Below the pieces are notes generated by a model. The model searched no databases. It had not been told where the DNA came from and was given only the letters and a program-made list of their open reading frames with translations. Shown here in pieces: positions 15,469-21,039 of a stretch of DNA of 24,244 bases. Within the stretch, counting starts at the first letter, position 1, and the number at the start of each line of letters is the position of its first letter. The stretch is from Clostridiales bacterium (GTDB taxonomy: Bacteria; Bacillota; Clostridia; Oscillospirales; Oscillospiraceae): the NCBI GenBank assembly GCA_021205375.1, contig JAJPXR010000111.1, positions 3,520 through 27,763 of the forward strand, read 5' to 3'. A program made the translations under genes and the position numbers.

Positions 15469-16833
15469 CTATTCATACACACGGGTGATGTTTTTCAGCC
15501 AACCGTACTTCTTATAATGCCGGTAGACGAAGGGGATCTTATAAAACTCGTCCAGGCAGACGATGAGGTACACCGCCTTCACCGGCAGCTTCAGCACGAG
15601 GGCGCAGAAGAAGCTCACCGGCACCGCCACCAGCCACATGTCGATGGTGTCGCAGAGCAGACCGAACCGGGTGTCGCCTCCCGCCCGGAAAATGCCTGCG
15701 ATGACCAGGGTGTTGATCTCCTGGCCGATAACATAGTAGCTGTTGACCAGCAGCATAAAGTTCAGGTAGTCCTCCCCGGTGGCGCTGAGGGAGTAGAACC
15801 GGAACACCAGGGGCCGGGACAGCAAAATCAGCAGCCCGGTCAGCGCCCCCACCCCCAGGGTCAGGTGGCAGAGGGTGGCCCCCATGGAGCGGGCCTCCTC
15901 CATGCGGTTGTCGCCGATGGCCTTGCCCAGCAGCACGATCCCCGCGCTGGACATACCGTAACAGACGGTGGTGCAGAGGTTGCGGACGGTGCTGGCTACG
16001 GCGTTGGCCGCCACCACGTCGGACCCCAGGTGGCCGAAGATGATGGAGTAGGTGGAAAAGGCCAGGGTCCAGATCATGTCGTTGAGCAGCGCGGGCACCG
16101 CGTAGCGGACGAAGTCCCGCAGCAGCTTGGGGTGGGACCCCATCAGCACCGGCCAGGAGTAGTCCAGCACCTTGGAGCGCACCGCGTCCAGCAGGCACAG
16201 CCCCACCTCCACCGTCCGGGCAATGGCGGTGGCGATGGCGACGCCCACCACCCCCAGTTTGGGCGCGCCCAGCAGCCCGAAGATGAACACCGCGTTCAGG
16301 CCGATGTTCAGCACCAGGGCGGTGGAGCTGATGGCGGTGCTGAGCCTGGCCCGCTCCATGCTGCGCATGGTACACTCGTAGACCTGGGAGACAGCCATCA
16401 TCAGGTAGGACACCCCCACGATGCGCAGGTAGTCGGAGCCAATGCGGATGAGTTCGGCGTCGTTGGTGAAGATGCGCAGGAACAGACCGGGGAGGCACAC
16501 GCCCACCACTGCCGCCAGCACCGTCACCGCCAGGGAGATTATGAAGGCGATGCCCATGACCGCCTGGATGGAGCGGCGGTCGCCCTTGCCCCAATACTGG
16601 CTGACCATCATGGAGATGGCCGAGTTGACGCCGAAGAAAAACCCGCCGACGAGGACATAGAGCTGGTTTGCCAGGGAGACCGCGGACAGTGCGTCCTCCC
16701 CCACGTAGCCCAGCATGAGCACGTCGGCGGAGTTCACCGCCGCGCTGATGATGTTTTGCAGCACGATGGGCAGGGCCAGCCGCCAAAGCTGGCGGTAAAA
16801 AACTTTCTTCTGGTCGGTCAAAATCGGGTTCAT
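15469..16833 (-). CDS. MATE family efflux transporter
   Basis: The 454-residue protein is a multidrug and toxin extrusion antiporter with about 12 transmembrane helices in two repeats, of the NorM/DinF-like superfamily. The opening FYRQLWRLALPIVLQNIIS and the ADVLMLGYVGEDALSAVSLA segment in helix 1-2 are characteristic, as is NSAISMMVSQYWGKGD. Substrates (cationic drugs, Na+ or H+ coupling) cannot be told. ATG 16833 is chosen because AAGGAGGAG lies just upstream on the minus strand; the frame continues 28 codons upstream, across its own -10 box. It is a single-gene unit with its own promoter. Its 3' end is 65 bp from the aroE -35 box, with no clear terminator between. Confidence 0.95.
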   Translation of the reverse strand: MNPILTDQKKVFYRQLWRLALPIVLQNIISAAVNSADVLMLGYVGEDALSAVSLANQLYVLVGGFFFGVNSAISMMVSQYWGKGDRRSIQAVMGIAFIISLAVTVLAAVVGVCLPGLFLRIFTNDAELIRIGSDYLRIVGVSYLMMAVSQVYECTMRSMERARLSTAISSTALVLNIGLNAVFIFGLLGAPKLGVVGVAIATAIARTVEVGLCLLDAVRSKVLDYSWPVLMGSHPKLLRDFVRYAVPALLNDMIWTLAFSTYSIIFGHLGSDVVAANAVASTVRNLCTTVCYGMSSAGIVLLGKAIGDNRMEEARSMGATLCHLTLGVGALTGLLILLSRPLVFRFYSLSATGEDYLNFMLLVNSYYVIGQEINTLVIAGIFRAGGDTRFGLLCDTIDMWLVAVPVSFFCALVLKLPVKAVYLIVCLDEFYKIPFVYRHYKKYGWLKNITRVYE

Positions 16834-16870
16834 GGGAAAGCTCCTCCTTTTTCGGAAGCGTTTTGCAGAT

Positions 16871-16899
16871 ATTATAATGAGGGAAGGGGTGCGGCGCAA
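16871..16899 (-). promoter_or_regulatory. Sigma-A promoter of the MATE gene
   Basis: On the minus strand, TTGCGC (16899-16894), a 17-bp spacer and a consensus TATAAT (16876-16871), about 40 bp before the start codon. Confidence 0.85.
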
Positions 16900-16914
16900 G
16901 AGGGAAATTTCAAT

Positions 16915-17255
16915 CAATTAGCAATGTGCAATGTGCAATTATGGGGGAAAACGGAGACTGGATGGTTCCATGAGAAGGGTACGATTTTTCGATGAAAAAT
17001 CCGCCTGCCAGACCGAAACGGAATGGCGGGCGGAACCGTAGGAACGGGGAAACCCTGTTTTCAATTAGCAATTATGTGAAAACCAAAGGCTGCAAGGTAG
17101 AAACCCCTCCACCATGCGTCGCATGGTCCCCCTACCCTTACATGGGAGGCAAGGGGGAAGTGGTTTCTTTTTGTACGTTGTTTGGCCCAACAGAGTACAA
17201 ATTTGGCTAAAAACCCGGTCATTGCTCATTGCAAATTGCGCATTGTAAATTAACG
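16915..17255 (+). repeat. Composite intergenic element, copy F (left arm plus core)
   Basis: This fills the gap between the MATE promoter and the queF end. Heptads CAATTAG CAATGTG CAATGTG CAATTAT occupy 16915-16942, with two more units near 17064-17077. A hairpin GATTTTTC/GAAAAATC lies at 16983-17001. The left arm starts GAAACCCCTCC at 17100, carries ACCATGCGTCGCATGGT and a degenerate CTCCCC hairpin, and passes into a diverged core with CCCAACAGAGTACAAATTT. Heptads of the ATTGCAC type follow at 17221-17255 and overlap the queF stop. The right arm is absent. Confidence 0.8.
17221..17255. repeat. Tandem heptad array overlapping the queF stop codon
   Basis: The units are ATTGCTC, ATTGCAA, ATTGCGC, ATTGTAA and ATTAACG at a 7-bp period. 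The queF stop codon (plus-strand TTA, 17250-17252) lies in the last, degenerate unit. Confidence 0.88.
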
Positions 17256-17732
17256 ATTGTCCACTTTTTCCGGGTAGAGATCATGATTTGCCAGGCGATT
17301 CCAGGCCACCTCCTCCCAGCGGGTGCCGGGTCTGCCATAGTTGCAGTAGGGGTCGATGGAGATGCCGCCGCGGGGGGTGAACTTGCCCCACACCTCGATG
17401 TACTTGGGGTCCATCAGCTTGATGAGGTCCTTCATGATGATGTTCACGCAGTCCTCGTGAAAGTCCCCGTGGTTGCGGAAGGAGAACAGGTAGAGCTTGA
17501 GGCTCTTGCTCTCCACCATCCGCTCCCCCGGCACGTAGGAGATGGTGATGGTGGCGAAGTCCGGCTGCCCGGTGATGGGACACAGGCTGGTGAACTCCGG
17601 GCAGTTGAACTTGACAAAGTAATCGTTGTCCGGGTGTTTGTTGGCGAAGGTCTCCAGCACCTCCGGGGCGTAGTCGGAGCGGTAGGTGGTGTGCTGGTTG
17701 CCCAGCAGGGTCAGGGGTTCGTTTTCTCTCAT
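17250..17732 (-). CDS. queF: NADPH-dependent 7-cyano-7-deazaguanine reductase
   Basis: QueF reduces the nitrile of preQ0 to the primary amine of preQ1, the base inserted into tRNA on the way to queuosine. The 160-residue protein is the short, unimodular (Bacillus-type) form. Catalytic Cys51 sits in TSLCPITGQPDFA with Asp58, and the QueF signature ESKSLKLY begins at Glu74; SFRNHGDFHED follows. It is the last gene of queD-queE-folE-queC-queF, 9 bp after queC, with GAGGTGAG as ribosome binding site. Its stop codon falls in a heptad repeat array. Confidence 0.97.
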   Translation of the reverse strand: MRENEPLTLLGNQHTTYRSDYAPEVLETFANKHPDNDYFVKFNCPEFTSLCPITGQPDFATITISYVPGERMVESKSLKLYLFSFRNHGDFHEDCVNIIMKDLIKLMDPKYIEVWGKFTPRGGISIDPYCNYGRPGTRWEEVAWNRLANHDLYPEKVDNR

Positions 17733-17741
17733 GCGCTCACC

Positions 17742-18425
17742 TCATTGCAGGGCCGGGTCGGGCACGCCGTTTTCCGCGAAGGCTTTGGCCCGGTCCAGGC
17801 AGGTGCCGCACTGTCCGCAGGGCTTGTCGCCCCCCTGGTAGCAGGACCAGGTCAGCTCGTAGGGGACCCCCAGCTCCAGCCCTTTTTTCACCACCTGGGC
17901 CTTGGTCCAGCGGATGAAGGGGGCCTCGATGCGGAGTTGGTGGCCGCTGCCCTCGTAGACGGCGGCGTCCATGGCCTGGTGGAAGGCGGGGGAGCAGTCG
18001 GGGTAGGCGAAGCCCGCCGCGTCGTCGGCGTGTGCGCCGTAGATCAGCACCCCGCAGCCCTTCGACAGGGCGATGCTGGCCGCGCAGGACAAAAACAGCC
18101 CGTTGCGGAAGGGGACATAGGTGGACACCGGCGTTTCGCCGCCGGTCTCTTCGATCTGCTCCGCGTAGCTCTCCAGGGGGATGTCCTCGTCAGACTGCCG
18201 GAGCAGGGAACAGTCGCTGTACTGGAAGATGTCCGTCAGGTCCAAAAACAACTGCTCCACCCCGTAGTACTGCGCCACGGCCTTGGCGGAGGAAATTTCC
18301 TTGTCGTGCTTCTGGCCGTAGGAGATGGAGAGGGCGACGACGTTCTCCCGGCCATACTGCTCCACCGCCAACGCCAGGGCAGTGGTGGAGTCCACGCCGC
18401 CGCTGGATAACACAAGTGCTTTCAT
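17742..18425 (-). CDS. queC: 7-cyano-7-deazaguanine (preQ0) synthase
   Basis: QueC converts 7-carboxy-7-deazaguanine to preQ0 using ATP and ammonia. The 227-residue protein begins MKALVLSSGGVDSTT, with the PP-loop SGGVDS at 8-13. ALSISYGQKHDKE and YVPFRNGLFLS are family motifs, and the C-terminal zinc site shows CYQGGDKPCGQCGTC. ATG 18425 is supported by AAAGGAG upstream on the minus strand; the frame is open 18 codons more but without support. It is separated from folE by 379 bp holding element G, unlike the tight spacing elsewhere in the operon. Confidence 0.97.
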   Translation of the reverse strand: MKALVLSSGGVDSTTALALAVEQYGRENVVALSISYGQKHDKEISSAKAVAQYYGVEQLFLDLTDIFQYSDCSLLRQSDEDIPLESYAEQIEETGGETPVSTYVPFRNGLFLSCAASIALSKGCGVLIYGAHADDAAGFAYPDCSPAFHQAMDAAVYEGSGHQLRIEAPFIRWTKAQVVKKGLELGVPYELTWSCYQGGDKPCGQCGTCLDRAKAFAENGVPDPALQ

Positions 18426-18492
18426 GGTGTTTTCTCCTTTGTTTGTGGGTTTGATGCGCTTTTGATTCAGGTTTAGCAATAACGCTGGCTGA

Positions 18493-18803
18493 GAAACCCC
18501 TCCGTCGCGGCTTACGCCGCGCCACCTCCCCTTTCAGGGCAGGGAGCGAAGCGGAAGTGCCGCTTGACGGCGGAGGCGAGAGGGGATAGTGCTTGACATA
18601 TGTTCAGCTATTTGCCCAATATAGTAAAAGTTTTCCGCGAAAAACAAACATTTTGTAATTGACCAGTCTCTTGCCTCCCCTGAAAGGGGAGGGGGACCAT
18701 GCGAAGCATGGTGGAGGGGTTTCCTGCCGGAAACACTACGTTCGGCAAAACTCAACCCGCGTCCGGTTCCTCATCATTGCACATTGCACATTGCTAATTG
18801 CAC
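18493..18803 (+). repeat. Composite intergenic element, copy G (complete), inside the que operon
   Basis: The inverted ends GAAACCCCTCC (18493-18503) and GGAGGGGTTTC (18713-18723) enclose a 231-bp body. The left arm has the GCGGCTTACGCCGC cassette, the split CTCCCCTTTCAGGG hairpin and AAGCGGAAGTGCCGCTT. The core starts GGATAGTGCTTGACAT and includes CCCAATATAGTAAAAG. The right arm has CTCCCCTGAAAGGGGAG and ACCATGCGAAGCATGGT. A linker (CCGCGTCCGGTTCC) then leads to four heptads at 18776-18803 that abut the folE stop codon. Confidence 0.87.
18776..18803. repeat. Tandem heptad array abutting the folE stop codon
   Basis: The units ATTGCAC, ATTGCAC, ATTGCTA and ATTGCAC are contiguous at 7 bp. The next bases ATTA contain the folE stop codon (TAA on the minus strand, 18805-18807). 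Confidence 0.93.
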
Positions 18804-18804
18804 A

Positions 18805-19374
18805 TTACCTCAAATACATCTGCAAGCTGGCATCCTCTTTGAACCTTCCCCGCAGCTCCACGGAGAGGGTTTTTGCGCCGGGCTTTTTGATGCCGCGGGC
18901 GGTCATGCAACTGTGGCACCCCTCGATGAGGACGGCCACGTCCTCGCTGCCAGTGACTTCGGTGAGGATGTCCGCAATGTCCCGGCCTATCCGCTCCTGG
19001 AGCTGGAGCCGCCGCCCCACCATGTCGCAGATGCGGGCGATTTTCGACAGGCCGATGACCTTCCCTTTGGGGAGATAGGCCACCGTCGCCTTCATGTCGT
19101 ACATCAGCGCCATGTGGTGCTCGCAGTAGGAGAAGAAGTCGATGTCCTTCATGACCACTATCTCCCGGCTGTCGGTCTCCTCGAAGCCCTCCTCGAAGGT
19201 CTTGCCGAACATCTGGGCGATGTCGTGATTGGAGTAGTTCATCCCGGCAAAGACTTCCTCGTACATCTTCGCCACCCGCTGGGGGGTCTCCCGCAGGCCC
19301 TCCCGCTCCGGGTCGTCGCCAAGGGCCTCCAAAATGCCCCGGATGTGGGTCTCGATTGCTTTTGTGTCGATCAT
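18805..19374 (-). CDS. folE: GTP cyclohydrolase I
   Basis: FolE opens GTP to 7,8-dihydroneopterin triphosphate, the shared precursor of folate and of 7-deazaguanines. The 189-residue protein has the usual length and layout: LRETPQRVAKMYEEVF near residue 30, the zinc/catalytic segment SYCEHHMALMYD, AYLPKGKVIGLSKIARICDM and the second zinc Cys in EGCHSCMTARG. Its place between queE and queC, 3 bp after queE, indicates that it feeds the queuosine pathway here; it may also serve folate. It is the zinc-type enzyme, not the metal-flexible FolE2. Confidence 0.97.
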   Translation of the reverse strand: MIDTKAIETHIRGILEALGDDPEREGLRETPQRVAKMYEEVFAGMNYSNHDIAQMFGKTFEEGFEETDSREIVVMKDIDFFSYCEHHMALMYDMKATVAYLPKGKVIGLSKIARICDMVGRRLQLQERIGRDIADILTEVTGSEDVAVLIEGCHSCMTARGIKKPGAKTLSVELRGRFKEDASLQMYLR

Positions 19375-19377
19375 CGG

Positions 19378-20034
19378 TCATACACCTCGCTTGTCGGGGT
19401 CCCAGATGAATTTGTGCATCTGGAGCTGGATGCGCACCCCGTTCATTTGATTTGCTATCATATAGTCCACCATCTCCGCCGGGTCGATGGCCCCGAACAC
19501 GGGGCTGAGGTAGACGTGGCAGCGGCGGGTCAGGTCATATTCCGCGATGACCGCCCCGGCCCGCTCCAGATCCGCCCGGCTGCCGCAGACGAATTTCACC
19601 GTGTCCTGCGCTTCCAGCAGGGGGAAATTTTCTACCTTCATGGCCGGTTCCCAGCCGCTGGAGGGCAGTTTGTAATCCATGGTGAACACAGGCCGGTTTT
19701 CCCCGCAGAAGGGGGCCAGATCCACCGCGCCGTTGGTCTCGATCTCCACCCGCAGAGTGCTGTCCTGAAGGAGCAGAGCCAGCAGCGCCCCCATCTCCCG
19801 CTGGAGCAGGGGTTCGCCCCCGGTGAGGGTCACGTTGGTCACGCCAGTGGCGCGGATATACCGGTCAATTTCCGCCGGGGACTGTTCCTCATAGGGGCAA
19901 TCCCGCTCGTTGGCCCATTGGGTGTCGCAGTAGCTGCACCGCAGGTTGCACCCCTGGAACCGGACGAACACCGCCAGCTCTCCGGCGCGGGGGCCTTCGC
20001 CGTTGATGCTGATGAATTTTTCGACGACCTTCAT
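19378..20034 (-). CDS. queE: 7-carboxy-7-deazaguanine synthase (radical SAM)
   Basis: QueE rearranges 6-carboxy-tetrahydropterin to 7-carboxy-7-deazaguanine using S-adenosylmethionine and an iron-sulfur cluster. The 218-residue protein has the cluster cysteines C29, C33 and C36 in GCNLRCSYCDTQW, the QueE-type substrate segment FISINGEGPRAG at the N-terminus, and TLTGGEPLLQ. The ATG overlaps the queD stop by 4 bp (ATGA), so translation is probably coupled. The C-terminus ends with a short loop QMHKFIWDPDKRGV, usual for the family. Confidence 0.97.
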   Translation of the reverse strand: MKVVEKFISINGEGPRAGELAVFVRFQGCNLRCSYCDTQWANERDCPYEEQSPAEIDRYIRATGVTNVTLTGGEPLLQREMGALLALLLQDSTLRVEIETNGAVDLAPFCGENRPVFTMDYKLPSSGWEPAMKVENFPLLEAQDTVKFVCGSRADLERAGAVIAEYDLTRRCHVYLSPVFGAIDPAEMVDYMIANQMNGVRIQLQMHKFIWDPDKRGV

Positions 20035-20456
20035 GGCTCCCCCTCATAGGCGGCGCAGTTGTTGGGGGTCTCGTAGACCTCCACCCGATGGACCGCGTAG
20101 CCCCGCTGCGTGATTTCCTCGTAAAAATACCGGGCGAACTCCTCCGCCGTGGGCCGGAAGGGGACAGGCGCCATGCGGAATCCCTCTTCCTTCAGGGCGG
20201 CCAGGGTCGCCGGGCGGAGGGACCCGTCCTCGTAGATGAAGCTGTGGTCCAGGGTGTCACAGAGGGTTTTCAGCAGCTCCTTCAGTTCCCCGAAGTCCAC
20301 CAGCATCCCTCTGGTCTGCCGGTCCGTATCCAGGGCCTCCCCCTGAATTTCCGCCACCACCCGCCAGCGGTGGCCGTGAAGGTTGCGGCACTTCCCCTGG
20401 TAATCCTTGAGGAAGTGGGCGGCGTCAAAGCTCTGCTCGGTTTTTAAGTAGTACAT
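20031..20456 (-). CDS. queD: 6-carboxy-5,6,7,8-tetrahydropterin synthase
   Basis: QueD converts dihydroneopterin triphosphate, the FolE product, to 6-carboxy-tetrahydropterin. The 141-residue protein shows zinc ligands H14, H27 and H29 (FDAAHF and CRNLHGHRW) with the catalytic Cys23, plus GMLVDFGELKELL and a TAEEFARYF segment near the end. Start ATG 20456 matches the family N-terminus; the ribosome binding site (GGGAGAA) is at slightly long spacing. An in-frame ATG 17 codons upstream lies next to the leader terminator and is unlikely. It is the first gene of the operon, behind a regulatory leader. Confidence 0.96.
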   Translation of the reverse strand: MYYLKTEQSFDAAHFLKDYQGKCRNLHGHRWRVVAEIQGEALDTDRQTRGMLVDFGELKELLKTLCDTLDHSFIYEDGSLRPATLAALKEEGFRMAPVPFRPTAEEFARYFYEEITQRGYAVHRVEVYETPNNCAAYEGEP

Positions 20457-20482
20457 AGGCAATCGTTCTCCCGAAAGTGGCC

Positions 20483-20514
20483 AAAAAAAGAAGCCCTGCG
20501 ATAGCACGCAGAGC
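20483..20514 (-). terminator. Leader terminator immediately upstream of queD
   Basis: On the minus strand GCTCTGCG (20514-20507) pairs with CGCAGGGC (20500-20493) around a 6-nt loop, followed by TTCTTTTTTT. It lies between the operon promoter and the first gene, as expected for an attenuator. Confidence 0.88.
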
Positions 20515-20518
20515 CGAA

Positions 20519-20625
20519 TTTCTCCGCGACAAAGACACGGAGAAAAGACAGCCCTGGTTTTGTTTTACGACAGGATGGTGCAAACGAACTGTCGTGTAAT
20601 CATACGCTGGAGTATGATTACCTGT
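20519..20625 (-). promoter_or_regulatory. Que operon leader: candidate preQ1-type riboswitch with antiterminator
   Basis: In minus-strand order the leader contains: a 10-bp hairpin (GTAATCATAC 20621-20612 / GTATGATTAC 20605-20596); a 7-bp stem ACGACAG/CTGTCGT (20595-20589 / 20573-20567) enclosing a 15-nt loop; an A-rich tail AAAACAAAACCAGGGC; and an 8-bp hairpin TTTCTCCG/CGGAGAAA (20545-20519). A stem-loop followed by an A-rich tail ending in AGG resembles the H-type pseudoknot of preQ1-I aptamers. The tail CAGGGC (20556-20551) can pair with GCTCTG of the terminator (20514-20509), giving an antiterminator. Gene context fits preQ1 sensing. The loop is longer than in standard preQ1-I aptamers and I cannot confirm the ligand pocket. 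Confidence 0.62.
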
Positions 20626-20631
20626 GGGTAG

Positions 20632-20660
20632 AGTATAGCACGATGGGCAGCGGAATGCAA
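20632..20660 (-). promoter_or_regulatory. Sigma-A promoter of the que operon
   Basis: On the minus strand TTGCAT (20660-20655), 17 bp, TATACT (20637-20632). Transcription would start near 20625, giving a leader of about 170 nt before queD. Confidence 0.87.
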
Positions 20661-20671
20661 ACCCCTTTTTT

Positions 20672-20706
20672 CAATTTGCAATTAGCAATGTGCAATGTGC
20701 AATTAT
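20672..20706. repeat. Tandem heptad array, five CAATGTG-type units
   Basis: CAATTTG, CAATTAG, CAATGTG, CAATGTG and CAATTAT, contiguous at 7 bp. The last four units are identical to those at 16915-16942 and nearly identical to the reverse complement of 18776-18803. Confidence 0.93.
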
Positions 20707-21018
20707 AGTGGAAACCGGACGTGGGTGACTCCCGGCGAGCGGTGTCGTTTTCCGGCAGCGTTCCCGTGGCGCAAACACCGTTGCAAACCCGGTCATTGCT
20801 AATTTCTAATATGGCTATCCCTTTTACTCAGCCGTATGCCAGGAACCCCTTCGCCACCGCCTAAAGGCGGCGGCCCTTCTCCCCTTTCAGGGGAGGCAAG
20901 AGGGGATAGTGTTTGTCGTTTGATGTCATTTTTGTCCGATAGATGCGGAATTTTAGTGGAAAATCCCGCACTCTAGCCATTAAAATGCGCGACTGATTCA
21001 AAGGGATAACCAGTATTT

Positions 21019-21039
21019 CTAATTGCTAATTGCTAATTG
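21019..21039. repeat. Tandem heptad array encoding the end of spoIID
   Basis: Three exact CTAATTG units. On the minus strand they encode the last residues Ser-Ile-Ser-Asn (first Ser shared with the next base) and the TAG stop of spoIID (21028-21026). Confidence 0.93.

Larger units (their letters stand above)
20672..21039 (+). repeat. Composite intergenic element, copy H (left arm plus core)
   Basis: This fills the gap between the que promoter and spoIID. Five heptads occupy 20672-20706 (CAATTTG, CAATTAG, CAATGTG, CAATGTG, CAATTAT). A linker with GGAAACCGGACGTGGGT is shared with copy G read in reverse. The left arm (about 20847-20912) has a degenerate end AACCCCTTC, the GCCACCGCCTAAAGGCGGCG cassette and the CTCCCCTTTCAGGGGAG hairpin, then GGATAGTGTTTGTCG. 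The core is diverged and includes a hairpin TGCGG..ATTTT/AAAAT..CCGCA at 20944-20970. Three CTAATTG heptads (21019-21039) end it inside the spoIID reading frame. Confidence 0.82.

Noticed and set aside
16983..17001. GATTTTTC/GAAAAATC hairpin considered as the que operon terminator
   Set aside because: The stem is AT-rich with a 3-nt loop, and no T tract follows outside the stem on the minus strand.
15223..20049. Long plus-strand frames opposite aroE, the MATE gene, queC, folE and queE
   Set aside because: They have low-complexity His/Gly/Val-rich translations, no ribosome binding sites, and lie opposite well-recognised genes.
20672..20706. Heptad arrays considered as CRISPR repeats
   Set aside because: Units are 7 bp, contiguous and without spacers, and there are no cas genes.
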